Of a stretch of DNA of 54,404 nucleotides, positions 34,701 to 43,026 are shown one piece after another. Position numbers and translations under genes: made by a program. The DNA comes from Prevotella sp. (GTDB lineage: Bacteria > Bacteroidota > Bacteroidia > Bacteroidales > Bacteroidaceae). Position 1 is the stretch's first letter. Each line of letters starts with the position of its first letter. The stretch is taken from contig JAFWSS010000027.1 of assembly GCA_017524385.1 (NCBI GenBank), positions 1 to 54,404 of the forward strand, given 5' to 3'. The notes under the pieces are model-generated. The model made no database searches. It was given only the letters and a program-made list of their open reading frames with translations, and was not told the DNA's origin.

Positions 34701-35081
34701 TTATTCCTTGCAATGCTCCTCGTATGCCTCGGCGTCCATCAACTGGTCGAGTTCGGTCTTGTCGGTGAGTTCCACCTTGATGATCCAGTTGGCATAGGCA
34801 TCCTGGTTCAACAATTCTGGTTGGTCGGCAAGGGCTTCGTTCACCTCCAACACCGTGCCGCTGACGGGTGAGATGAGGTCACTGGCGGCTTTCACGCTCT
34901 CCACGGCGCCAAACTCCTCTCCGGCTTCCACCTCGTCGTCCTCTTCTGGCATGTCCACATAGACCACGGTTCCCAGGGCGTTTTGGGCGTAGTCGGTGAT
35001 GCCGATGTAGCCGATTTCGCCTTCCACTCTCACATACTCATGCGACTCTGAATAGTAGAGTCCTTCCAATACTTTTGCCAT
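34701..35081 (-). CDS. gcvH: Glycine cleavage system H-protein
   Basis: A 126-aa lipoyl carrier. The start MAKVLEGLYYSESHEYVRVEG is typical, and the lipoylated Lys lies in GAVESVKAASDLISPVSG. The C-terminus (DAEAYEEHCKE) is normal. It shuttles the aminomethyl group and electrons between the P, T and L proteins. It lies 74 bp after gcvT, and the lipoate ligase needed to attach its cofactor is encoded upstream in the same operon. Confidence 0.96.
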   Translation of the reverse strand: MAKVLEGLYYSESHEYVRVEGEIGYIGITDYAQNALGTVVYVDMPEEDDEVEAGEEFGAVESVKAASDLISPVSGTVLEVNEALADQPELLNQDAYANWIIKVELTDKTELDQLMDAEAYEEHCKE

Positions 35082-35155
35082 AATTTACTTGTTTTTTATG
35101 ATTGATGATTTTTTATTTTAGGAGATGATAGGAGGTTGCAGGGCCTCCCGGGGGT

Positions 35156-36247
35156 TTATTTCTTGTAATGCTTGTCGTAGAATCTCTTTTTCACCACTTT
35201 GCCGGGGAAGGTCTTCTTGCGGATTTGTATTTCCAACGGGGTGCCAATGGCGGCGCATGTGGTGTCAACGAGTGCCATGCAGACGCTCTTGTCGGTGGAG
35301 ATGCTGCGGTAGCCCGTGGTTACCTCGCCCACTTTCACGCCGTCGTGAAGGACGGCATAACCATGGCGTGGCACGGCGCGGTCTTCCAGTTCTATGCCTA
35401 TGATGCGTTTCGATACGCCGTTGGCCTTCTGTGCCGCCAACGCTTCCTTTCCGATGAAGTCGGCCTTGTCGAGTTTGCAGAACATTCCCAGTCCGGCCAT
35501 GATGGGTGAGATTTCGGGCGACAACTCATCGCCGTAAAGGGGCAGGCCCACTTCGAAGCGGAGGGTGTCACGGCAACCGAGGCCGCAGGGCTTGCAACGT
35601 CCGCTCTCCATCAGCAGCCGCCATTGGCGACGGATGAAGTCGTGGGAGCCATAGATTTCGAAACCGTCCTCGCCGGTGTAGCCGGTGCGGCTGACGATGA
35701 CTTGCTCTCCGTCGATGTCGAGGGTCTTCGTGGTATAGAACACCAGTTCCTTGCACGGCAGTTGAAGCACGCTTTCCACCACGGCCTCGGCTTCAGGACC
35801 TTGGACGGCAATCTGCCCGTAGTAGTCGGAGCAATGGTCCATCTTCACGTCGTAGCCTTCGAGGTGCTGTTTCATCCACTCCACATCCTTGTCGATGTTG
35901 GCGGCATTGATGACGAGGAAGTAGTCCTGCGGCCCCATGCAGTAGACAAGCAGGTCGTCCACCGTGCCGCCATTGGGATAGCACATCATGCCATAGAAGA
36001 TTTTTCCGATGGGCGCTTCGGAGATGTCGTTGGTGAAGATGTGGTTCACGTATTTTTCTGCATCGGGGCCGGTGATGCGCACCTCCCCCATGTGAGATAC
36101 GTCGAACACTCCGCAGGCGTTGCGCACGGCGTTATGCTCATCGATGATCGATGTGTACTGGATGGGCATTTCGAAACCTCCGAAAGGAGAAATCAACGCG
36201 CCGAGGCTCACATGCTCGTCATAAAGACAGGTTTTCTTGTTTTCCAT
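35156..36247 (-). CDS. gcvT: Aminomethyltransferase (glycine cleavage T-protein)
   Basis: A 363-aa folate-dependent enzyme that releases ammonia from the aminomethyl-lipoyl H-protein and forms 5,10-methylene-tetrahydrofolate. Family blocks are FGGFEMPIQY, FDVSHMGEVRI, YGMMCYPNGGTVDDLLVY, SRTGYTGEDGFEIY (folate site) and the C-terminal barrel with KRIIGIELEDRAVPRHG. The length is usual. It lies 33 bp after the lipoate ligase gene. Confidence 0.96.
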   Translation of the reverse strand: MENKKTCLYDEHVSLGALISPFGGFEMPIQYTSIIDEHNAVRNACGVFDVSHMGEVRITGPDAEKYVNHIFTNDISEAPIGKIFYGMMCYPNGGTVDDLLVYCMGPQDYFLVINAANIDKDVEWMKQHLEGYDVKMDHCSDYYGQIAVQGPEAEAVVESVLQLPCKELVFYTTKTLDIDGEQVIVSRTGYTGEDGFEIYGSHDFIRRQWRLLMESGRCKPCGLGCRDTLRFEVGLPLYGDELSPEISPIMAGLGMFCKLDKADFIGKEALAAQKANGVSKRIIGIELEDRAVPRHGYAVLHDGVKVGEVTTGYRSISTDKSVCMALVDTTCAAIGTPLEIQIRKKTFPGKVVKKRFYDKHYKK

Positions 36248-36280
36248 TATGCTTGTGTTAATTGGTTGATGTCTTGCTGT

Positions 36281-37255
36281 TCATTCAGATAACAGGATGT
36301 GGATGAGTTGGTGGCGATGGAGCCGTGGTATGATGTTGCCAAGGTCTTCCTCCAGGGCATGTTCCAAATCATCTGTGGTGAGGGGCGTGCCTCGCAGTGG
36401 TGCGATGATGCCGTCTTCCAAGTCGCCGGTGAGAAGGAAGTCGCCGGTGATGTCGAGGTCCTTGATGATGCCGTTTCTCATTTCCATGCGCACCTCGAAG
36501 GTTCCCACTCCTTCGATGCGCCCCCTCCTTGTTATTCTGTATCTTGGATTGCAGCCGTGGATGAAGTGGTCGGTGAAATAGATTTGTGACATCTCTTCTA
36601 TCCTTTCCATAGCGCGGGTGTCGAGACACACCTCATCGTCGCAGATTTGCCTTAGGAGGGATGCCTTCACCTCTTCCATACTGAGTCGGGTGTGGTTTTT
36701 CAGCAGCGTGATGTGCTGCCTGACGCTCGCCACGCCCTTGCTGCGCAACTTCTCGTCGCCAGGGGTGATGCTGCCCACCATGTGCTCCATGTTGGTGTCA
36801 TAGAGCAGGGTGCCATGGACGATGCTCTTGCCGGGGATGTGGTAGAATGCGTTGCCCGACACCTTGCGGCCGTCGATGAGGATGTCGTTGCGGCCGGTGG
36901 CTTTCGCATCCATGCCCATGCGGTAAAGGGCCAGCACCACAAGGTTGATGTAACGGTTGAATGTGAGGTTGACGTGCTCGTCTTTCGTCACATAGGAGAG
37001 CATCAGGTTGCCCATGTCGGCATATACGCACCCCCCTCCGCTTTTCCTGCGGTAGGTCTCTATGCCGTGTGCACGGCAGTAGTCTGTGTTCACCTCGCTT
37101 TCCATGAGTTGGTTGCGCCCGAAAATGACTGTTGGTTGCACTTGCCAGATGAAGAAACAGTCGTCCATGTCCATCTCGCGTGCCACGTATTCTTCCATGG
37201 CGAGATAGAAGGGCAACTGTCGTGTCTTTTCTTCCGGGAGTGTGACGTGCGTCAT
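36281..37255 (-). CDS. lplA: Lipoate--protein ligase
   Basis: A 324-aa ligase that activates lipoate with ATP and attaches it to the Lys of lipoyl domains such as GcvH. Recognisable are FGRNQLMESEVN, YRRKSGGGCVYADMGNLMLS (lipoate-binding loop), NDILIDGRKVSGNAFYHI with the conserved Lys, and HGTLLYDTN. The C-terminal accessory domain is present and short. It is the first gene of the glycine cleavage operon, so it probably supplies its H-protein. Its promoter is at 37362-37331. Confidence 0.92.
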   Translation of the reverse strand: MTHVTLPEEKTRQLPFYLAMEEYVAREMDMDDCFFIWQVQPTVIFGRNQLMESEVNTDYCRAHGIETYRRKSGGGCVYADMGNLMLSYVTKDEHVNLTFNRYINLVVLALYRMGMDAKATGRNDILIDGRKVSGNAFYHIPGKSIVHGTLLYDTNMEHMVGSITPGDEKLRSKGVASVRQHITLLKNHTRLSMEEVKASLLRQICDDEVCLDTRAMERIEEMSQIYFTDHFIHGCNPRYRITRRGRIEGVGTFEVRMEMRNGIIKDLDITGDFLLTGDLEDGIIAPLRGTPLTTDDLEHALEEDLGNIIPRLHRHQLIHILLSE

Positions 37256-37330
37256 AGAAACCTTGGCAATTCCTTAGGGTATGATGGAAGCCGAGAGGAT
37301 GAGGTGCATCCCAACTTCGTGTTCTCTTTG

Positions 37331-37362
37331 CAAATATAATGCTTTTTTCGTTTGCAAGCAAC
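37331..37362 (-). promoter_or_regulatory. Promoter of the glycine cleavage operon
   Basis: TATATTTG (37338-37331) preceded after 20 bp by GTTG (37362-37359). The 75-nt leader before lplA shows no glycine-riboswitch consensus. Confidence 0.55.
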
Positions 37363-37394
37363 GAAAAAGGGAGTTTTTTTCATACCCTGGAAAG

Positions 37395-37440
37395 CAAAAA
37401 AAACGGGCTGTTTCATATTCGTTTTGAAACAGCCCGTTTG
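37395..37440 (-). terminator. Rho-independent terminator of thrC
   Basis: A 15-bp stem AAACGGGCTGTTTCA/TGAAACAGCCCGTTT (37425-37439 with 37401-37415) followed on the minus strand by a T-run. It begins 4 bp after the thrC stop codon. Confidence 0.9.
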
Positions 37441-37443
37441 CTT

Positions 37444-38745
37444 TTATTCTTTAAGAAGATAAGCCTTGAAATCTTCAAATCGGCGAGGCATTTCCACGCT
37501 CTTTTTCTGACCTTTCATAAATGCGGCCAACCTTTCGGGGATGTCGATGTCGGTTCCCAGGATTTCGTCCACCTTTTCCTTGAACTTCGCCGGGTGTGCT
37601 GTCTCGCAGAACACACCAGTTTCGCCGGGCTGCAACAGTTCGCGGAGGGCTTGGTACCCGCAGGCGCCATGGGGGTCGAGGACGTAGCCCGTGCGGTCGT
37701 GGCATTCACGCATGGTGGCGCGGATGTCGTCGTCGGTGTATGTGGCGCCGTCGATGTAGGCTGTCACACGGGCGTGTGAACCGCCATAGAGGTCGTAGAC
37801 ACGGGCGAAGTTGCTTGGGTCGCCCACGTCCATTGCATTGGCAAGTGTTTGCTGGCTGGCTTTCGGCTCGTACTTGCCGGTGCGCAAGTATTGGTAGAAG
37901 ATGTCGTTGGTGTTGTTCGCTGCGATGAAACGCTTGATGGGCAGACCCATCTCATGGCCGAAGAGGCCGGCGGTGATGTTGCCGAAATTGCCGCTTGGGA
38001 CGCACATCACCATGTTGTCGCCTTTGCCGAGAGCTTTCATGCGTGCATAGGCGTTGAAATAGTAGAACGCTTGTGGGAGGAAACGTGCCACGTTGATAGA
38101 ATTGGCGCTTGTCAGCCGCATATGGGCGTTGAGGTCGGCATCGAGGAACGCTTGCTTCACCAAAGCCTGGCAGTCGTCGAACACACCGTCCACCTCTATG
38201 GCTGTGATGTTGCGACCCAGGGTGGTGAACTGGCATTCCTGTATCTTGCTCACCTTCCCTTTGGGATAGAGCACATAGACGTGGATGCCATCGACCCCCA
38301 GGAAACCGTTGGCGACGGCGGAACCGGTGTCGCCGCTGGTGGCTACCAGCACGTTCACCCTTCCGCTTTCCTCCTGACGGATGAAGTATTGCAGCAGGCG
38401 GGCCATGAAACGCGCTCCCACATCCTTGAAAGCCAGCGTGGGACCATGGAAGAGTTCGAGGGCATAGATGTTGTCGTCCACCTTGGTAACGGGACAGTCA
38501 AACGAAAGGGTGTCTGTGACAATCCGGCGAAGGTCGTCTTCGGCCACATCCTCGCCGAAGAAGGCGTCGGCCACTGCCACGGAGATTTCCTGGAATGACA
38601 TCGTGTCGATATGGTCGTAAAACTCATTGGGGAGGGGTTTGATACGCTCGGGCATGTATAACCCGCGGTCAGGGGCGAGACCTTTCACCACCGCTTCGTG
38701 GAGGGTGGCCAAAGGGGCGTTCTTGTTGGTGCTGTAATATTTCAT
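37444..38745 (-). CDS. thrC: Threonine synthase
   Basis: A 433-aa PLP enzyme converting O-phosphohomoserine to threonine. The N-terminus MKYYSTNKNAPLATLHEAVV is the usual one, the PLP Lys is in HGPTLAFKDVGARF, and VATSGDTGSAVANGF and SGNFGNITAGLFGHEMG are phosphate- and PLP-binding loops. The ATG at 38745 is chosen by homology; the longer frame starts with low-complexity sequence that lies upstream of the promoter. The gene is monocistronic. Confidence 0.95.
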   Translation of the reverse strand: MKYYSTNKNAPLATLHEAVVKGLAPDRGLYMPERIKPLPNEFYDHIDTMSFQEISVAVADAFFGEDVAEDDLRRIVTDTLSFDCPVTKVDDNIYALELFHGPTLAFKDVGARFMARLLQYFIRQEESGRVNVLVATSGDTGSAVANGFLGVDGIHVYVLYPKGKVSKIQECQFTTLGRNITAIEVDGVFDDCQALVKQAFLDADLNAHMRLTSANSINVARFLPQAFYYFNAYARMKALGKGDNMVMCVPSGNFGNITAGLFGHEMGLPIKRFIAANNTNDIFYQYLRTGKYEPKASQQTLANAMDVGDPSNFARVYDLYGGSHARVTAYIDGATYTDDDIRATMRECHDRTGYVLDPHGACGYQALRELLQPGETGVFCETAHPAKFKEKVDEILGTDIDIPERLAAFMKGQKKSVEMPRRFEDFKAYLLKE

Positions 38746-38780
38746 ATGGTGTTTGTAAGCGCTTTTGCGCAATTCGACTG

Positions 38781-38812
38781 CGAAGGTAGTCATTTTCATT
38801 GAAATGGACAAC
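38781..38812 (-). promoter_or_regulatory. Promoter of thrC
   Basis: TACCTTCG (38788-38781, one mismatch) with GTTG (38812-38809) 20 bp upstream; 36 bp before the ATG. Confidence 0.5.
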
Positions 38813-39012
38813 CCTTTAGCACAAAGATGTTGCTTTTTCAGGAAAAAACGACATAGTGTGCTGTCATTTTTAAAGAAAAGGAGGTTTTTGGGGGATGAAA
38901 TGACATTCCCCAATCACTTTTCCTATCTCTCATTATTTTCATTTGGCTACGTCCTCTTTCGGAATTACTCCTATGAAAACATATAACATCGTATGATTTA
39001 CAGCATTAAAAA

Positions 39013-39043
39013 TTTGATAATTCATTTCTTTTGTCTAACTTTG
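39013..39043 (+). promoter_or_regulatory. Promoter of the Rpn-type nuclease gene
   Basis: TTTG (39013-39016), 19 bp, TAACTTTG (39036-39043): perfect consensus spacing and sequence. It supports the ATG at 39080 as the true start. Confidence 0.75.
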
Positions 39044-39079
39044 CGGTGAGAACTAAACCTAAGTGTAAAATTGATAATT

Positions 39080-40063
39080 ATGGACAAATATATCCGTTTT
39101 GATTGGGCTGCCAAGCGCATACTGAGGGACAAAGCCAATTTCAGCGTATTGGAAGGACTGATGACCGTCCTCTTGGAAGAGGAGGTGAAGATTGTCGAGA
39201 TTTTGGAAAGTGAGGGCAACCAGAATGCGGAGGACGACAAGTTCAACCGCGTGGACATCAAAGCCAAGAACTCAAAGGGAGAAATCATCTTGGTGGAGGT
39301 GCAACAAACCCGTGAGCTGTATTATCTCCAGAGGGTGTTGTATGGCGTGGCAAAAGCCATCACCGAGCACATCAAACTCGGAAAGAAATACAGTGAGGTG
39401 AAGAAGTTTTATTCCATCAACATTGTCTATTTCGATTTGGGCAAGGGAGCCGATTATCTCTACCATGGCCAAAACCAACTCATAGGCGTGCACACCCATG
39501 ACCAACTCCAAATCACCACTCGCGACAAAGAGTCCATCAAGATTGTGGCTCCGAAGGACATCTTCCCCGAATACTACATCATCCGCGTGAATGAATTCAA
39601 CAAGGTTGCTCGTACCCCCTTGGAGGAGTGGCTCGAATACTTGAAGAGTGGTGAGATAAAAGACAACACCACCACCCCTGGCCTTGCCGAGGCCAAGGAG
39701 AAATTGAAATACCTGCAGATGAGCGACGAGGAGCGCAGAGCCTACGACCGTCACATCGACAATATCATGGTACAGAACGACATCCTTGAAACCAAGATGA
39801 TCGAGGGAATGGAGAAGGGAATGGAGAAGGGAATGGAGATGGGACTGGAGAGAGGTCTTCAGCAAGGTCGTGCAGAAGGTCGTGCAGAAGGTCGTGCAGA
39901 AGGTCGTGCAGAAGGTCGTGCAGAAGGTCGTGCAGAAGGTCGTGCAGAAGGTCGTGCAGAAGGTCGTGTGGAAGTGGCAAAGAAGCTCCTTGCCTTAGGC
40001 ACGGACATCAGTATCGTTTGCCAAGCTACAGGTATGAGTGAGGAGGAAATCAAAAACCTTTGA
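39080..40063 (+). CDS. Rpn family recombination-promoting nuclease / PD-(D/E)XK transposase-like protein
   Basis: A 327-aa protein starting MDKYIRFDWAAKRIL, typical of the Rpn/transposase_31 group. The nuclease core is in the first 150 residues: an early Glu (VLEGLMTVLLEEEVK), then RVDIKAKNSKGEIILVEVQ, which provides the Asp and the E-x-Q pair of the PD-(D/E)XK active site. Relatives are DNA endonucleases that promote recombination in E. coli; the role in Bacteroidota is not known. The C-terminal part has GMEKG units, then eight perfect GRAE repeats plus one GRVE, and ends with a short helical tail (MSEEEIKNL). It is an accessory gene, cotranscribed with a small lipoprotein 5 bp downstream. 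Confidence 0.85.
   Translation: MDKYIRFDWAAKRILRDKANFSVLEGLMTVLLEEEVKIVEILESEGNQNAEDDKFNRVDIKAKNSKGEIILVEVQQTRELYYLQRVLYGVAKAITEHIKLGKKYSEVKKFYSINIVYFDLGKGADYLYHGQNQLIGVHTHDQLQITTRDKESIKIVAPKDIFPEYYIIRVNEFNKVARTPLEEWLEYLKSGEIKDNTTTPGLAEAKEKLKYLQMSDEERRAYDRHIDNIMVQNDILETKMIEGMEKGMEKGMEMGLERGLQQGRAEGRAEGRAEGRAEGRAEGRAEGRAEGRAEGRVEVAKKLLALGTDISIVCQATGMSEEEIKNL
39866..39973 (+). repeat. Coding 12-bp tandem repeat (GRAE units)
   Basis: Eight identical copies of GGTCGTGCAGAA (39866-39961) and one variant (39962-39973) inside the nuclease gene. Any copy-number change keeps the reading frame. Confidence 0.97.
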
Positions 40064-40068
40064 AAAAT

Positions 40069-40407
40069 ATGAAAAAACAAGCATTGTCCATTATTGCCAT
40101 CCTTGTGTTATGCATGGCCTTGGGTGGGTGTAAAGAAAGGGAATTAGATGTCAACAAAATGAAAGACAAATTTGTCAGCGGCATTTCCAAAGAACTGGCA
40201 GAGGATGGAAACAAGCTGGAGGTTGACACCATCTTCCTCAATCCGGTAGACAATTTCAGTTATTCCGGCAAACTTTTTGGCCATATCGGCGATTCGCTGC
40301 CTATGGTTTACAACCTCTCTGTCAAAGACAGTGGTGATGAATTAGATATGGAATGGGAGTTGCAGACACCTGTCATCACGCCTGTTGGAGAGGATGGAGG
40401 AGAATGA
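40069..40407 (+). CDS. Small lipoprotein of unknown function
   Basis: A 112-aa protein with a lipoprotein signal: MKKQALSIIAILVLCMALGG followed by Cys, lipobox L-G-G-C with the Cys at position 21. The mature part (KERELDVNKMKDKFVSG, DNFSYSGKLFGHIGDSLP) is short, acidic at the end (ITPVGEDGGE) and unrecognised. The start at 40069 is 5 bp after the nuclease stop, so the two genes are cotranscribed. A link between nuclease and lipoprotein may be accidental. Confidence 0.7.
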   Translation: MKKQALSIIAILVLCMALGGCKERELDVNKMKDKFVSGISKELAEDGNKLEVDTIFLNPVDNFSYSGKLFGHIGDSLPMVYNLSVKDSGDELDMEWELQTPVITPVGEDGGE

Positions 40408-40718
40408 TTGAGGAAGTCGATGAAGCTCCTACGCTCGAACTTGTCGACGATACTCTGGCGATGTCAATTTTCAATTATCAATTATGAGCCCACTTGAAAA
40501 AGTGGACGAGGAGCAAAAGGGCGGTGCGCATCTCCCCTCCCGGGGAGGGGAAAATTAACACCGATATTTGCTCAAACAGGACTTTTTAAAGTGGGCTCAA
40601 TTATCAATTTTAGCTTCGCTGATTTTTGTCGCGACTCGGCAGAGTTCAAGCAAGCTAGACTCTGCTCTCGCTGCTCCAAAAATTCAATCTTCAATTTTCA
40701 ATTTTCAATCTTCAATCT
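40408..40718. other. Convergent intergenic region with MITE-like element and A/T-rich repeats
   Basis: The 311-bp gap between converging genes. It holds the 113-bp element (40486-40598), a stem-loop region with GCAGAGT...ACTCTGC (about 40640-40670), and a series of TTCAATTTTCAATC units (40683-40739) that run into the next gene. No gene seen. Confidence 0.7.
40486..40598. mobile_element. 113-bp MITE-like element with target duplication
   Basis: GAGCCCACTTGAAAAAGT (40486-40503) and ACTTTTTAAAGTGGGCTC (40581-40598) are terminal inverted repeats matching at 17 of 18 positions. AATTAT flanks both ends directly (40480-40485 and 40599-40604), as expected for a 6-bp target duplication. The 77-bp interior encodes nothing and contains a palindrome CCCCTCCC/GGGAGGGG. 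It is probably mobilised by a transposase elsewhere, if at all. Confidence 0.65.
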
Positions 40719-40739
40719 TCAATTTTCAATCTTCAATAT
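40683..40739. repeat. A/T-rich short tandem repeat (TTCAATTTTCAATC type)
   Basis: Units of 7 bp (TTCAATT or TTCAATC, variant) repeat about eight times. The beta-helix gene ends inside it. Confidence 0.8.
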
Positions 40740-42992
40740 ACTATGTTTCCACCCCGCCACGTTGAGTTGCTCCCATTTCAGCACGCATCCGTTTGTGGTA
40801 GTGTTTCCTGAGACTTGCTTGGTTGCGGGGAGCACCCATTTGTTGTTCACCTCTCCGGCTTCGGCAGGGTTGTAGGAGGTGTTGTATTTTGCAAGCACGA
40901 AACGTATCCTGGCATTTTTCTGAGACGTACGAAACGTGTTGTCCTTGATGCGCCACGAAGTGTTGTTGAGGAATTGCTCCTTTCCTTTCTTGTCCTTCCA
41001 CGCATAGGTGTTGAAGAGTGAGACGACAAAGACATATTCTCTGTCGGAGCCTTCACCCCATGCCCTTGAAGAAAAGAGTGTGGCCGGCTTTCCGCCCGAC
41101 ATGGTGTCTGATGAGATACGGTCGGCGATGAACGTGTTTTTCTCGCAGACGAAGCTTTCGGTGTAGATGTTGCTGCTCTCCGCCATACCGCCGATGTTCC
41201 CGCCTCGGAAGTCGATGAGGTTGTGGGAGAATGTGAAGGTCTTGTAAGGGGCGTTCTTCCTAGCCGGCGCCCATTTCTCCTGCAAGGAAAGCCCTTTGGC
41301 GGGGTCGCTGTTGAAGCAGTTGTCACCAGGGCACACTTGGATGGTGAGCATGTCGTCAAGGTTGATTTGCTTATCCTTCTCTATGCCTTCCGTCCAGTCG
41401 AGGGTGTACTTTGCAGGATAGGAGACAGAGGTGGGATAGGTTCTTTCTTTCCACATCCGCACGGCGGTGGCCTTGTCGAGGAGGTATTGGTTGTGGGTGT
41501 AGTATCTCACCGGGTCGGCGTGGTCGTGTCCTTCGCGACGCCACGAATACGGCACCACCACCCCCTTTCCCTTGCAGATGCCTATGGTGGTCTTCCTCTC
41601 GGGGTGGATGCGAAGGACGTTGGTGACGGTGTTTCCGACGTAATAGAGGCAGAGGGCGGAGAGGTAGGCGTCTTGCGTCCCAGGCATGTGGTCCACTTCA
41701 GTCACTTTGCCGTTTGTGTCGGTGCGTGTGCAGGTGGAATGGGCTGATATGAAATGGCGGATGGTGTTGCCTATCATGTACACCTGGCCTATTTCCGTGG
41801 ACACCGCGCCGTAACTCTTCGACCAGTTGTCGTGTTGGTAATAGACATAGGGCTCTCGTGTGCCGTCGGATTTCTTCCTGCTGGCTCCCTCGAAGGTGTT
41901 GCCCACAATCCATACCGGGCATGAGGCACAGGCCATGGCACCGGCGTGGCTGGCATGGCCCGTGACTTTTCCGGCGGCGTCTTTTTGGGGGTCCGACTGG
42001 CCTATTTCGTTGAGGATGGTGATGGAGATGGCAGTGCCTCCTCTGATGTTCAGGCAGGTGTTGCCTATGAATCTTGCCGTGCTGGTGAAACGTGCGATGT
42101 CGCTCGCCACCATGGAGTTTCCTTCATGTGTGTTGCCCTTGACATACAGATGCTTGAGACAGTTGTCGGCTATGAGGCGTTGGTTGCCGTCGAGCATGGG
42201 GATGTTCTTGAAATAAAGGTAGATGGTACGTCCGCCAGAGGCGGTCTTGCTGTCAAAGATGCAGTCGATGGCTTGCACTTGGTCGACGCCGTTGGTGCAG
42301 TCGACGTAGAACGTGTAGTATTGCCCTCCCTGCCGTGTGGTGATATGGGCGTTGATGAGGTTGAGCGAGTGCTGTGTGTAGAAGAGGATGGTGTTGGTGA
42401 CAAATCCGCCTTTGGCACCGTCTTTGCCAGTGACGCCTTCTATGGTGAAGTCTCTCTCGAGGGGTATGGCCCTTGCCTTGTAGGCTTCTGGCTTTCGATT
42501 ACCGCAAGCCATGTTGGTGGGTGGCCGGTGTGAAGTGACGTCTATGCAGTATTGTTGGTCGAGCAACAAGCCTATGCACATCGGGTTGGGGATGATGTGG
42601 TTGCGCAGCAGATCCCCATTGTATTTGGCGGTGCTCTCCCATGAGCCGGCTCTCAGACCGGCTTTTTCCGCCGTCCATATGGAGGGCTCGTCATCGCTGT
42701 CGTAACACACTTTCCCCTTGTCGTTGGCAAGGCGGGGCAGGGTGTAGGCATTCTCCACCATGGCAGGTGTGATGCTTTCAAGGGGTTGGTCGATGGTGAA
42801 CGAACCTTTGTTGAGGTTGCGGCGGTTGAAAACGCCTTGTGGGTCGGATACATCTTGTGAGACGGGAAGAACCCCTTCTCTACTGTGCGCACTGGGAGGG
42901 GCTTCTCCTGTTTTCGGGGAGGAGATGATGCATTCCTTGAAGGAGAGGAATGCCAATGGCAGAAGCAGCAACAGGCTGATGCGAACTCTCAT
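40719..42992 (-). CDS. Secreted protein with probable right-handed beta-helix fold
   Basis: A 757-aa exported protein (start MRVRISLLLLLPLAFLSF). No catalytic motif was recognised. The middle (about 200-520) has many short strands typical of parallel beta helices: NLINAHITT, DCIFDSKTASGG, LIADNCLKHLYVKGNTH, ARFIGNTCLNIRGGTAI, VWIVGNTFEGAS, VYMIGNTIRHF, LYYVGNTVTNVL, repeating around N-T. Pectate-lyase-like carbohydrate enzymes use this fold, so a polysaccharide role is plausible but unproven. The last residues (SILKIEN) are encoded within the A/T-rich repeat, so the native C-terminus may have been altered. It begins 34 bp after tsaE, at the end of the porW-porX operon. Confidence 0.65.
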   Translation of the reverse strand: MRVRISLLLLLPLAFLSFKECIISSPKTGEAPPSAHSREGVLPVSQDVSDPQGVFNRRNLNKGSFTIDQPLESITPAMVENAYTLPRLANDKGKVCYDSDDEPSIWTAEKAGLRAGSWESTAKYNGDLLRNHIIPNPMCIGLLLDQQYCIDVTSHRPPTNMACGNRKPEAYKARAIPLERDFTIEGVTGKDGAKGGFVTNTILFYTQHSLNLINAHITTRQGGQYYTFYVDCTNGVDQVQAIDCIFDSKTASGGRTIYLYFKNIPMLDGNQRLIADNCLKHLYVKGNTHEGNSMVASDIARFTSTARFIGNTCLNIRGGTAISITILNEIGQSDPQKDAAGKVTGHASHAGAMACASCPVWIVGNTFEGASRKKSDGTREPYVYYQHDNWSKSYGAVSTEIGQVYMIGNTIRHFISAHSTCTRTDTNGKVTEVDHMPGTQDAYLSALCLYYVGNTVTNVLRIHPERKTTIGICKGKGVVVPYSWRREGHDHADPVRYYTHNQYLLDKATAVRMWKERTYPTSVSYPAKYTLDWTEGIEKDKQINLDDMLTIQVCPGDNCFNSDPAKGLSLQEKWAPARKNAPYKTFTFSHNLIDFRGGNIGGMAESSNIYTESFVCEKNTFIADRISSDTMSGGKPATLFSSRAWGEGSDREYVFVVSLFNTYAWKDKKGKEQFLNNTSWRIKDNTFRTSQKNARIRFVLAKYNTSYNPAEAGEVNNKWVLPATKQVSGNTTTNGCVLKWEQLNVAGWKHSILKIEN

Positions 42993-43026
42993 TCAGATAC
43001 GATTGTTGATTAGGACACGCTCACGC

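Noticed and set aside
37256-37340. Glycine riboswitch upstream of the gcv operon
   Set aside because: The leader is only about 75 nt and lacks the conserved glycine aptamer sequences.
40527-40552. Stand-alone terminator at the CCCCTCCC palindrome
   Set aside because: It lies inside the MITE-like element and is followed by AAAATT rather than a T-run.
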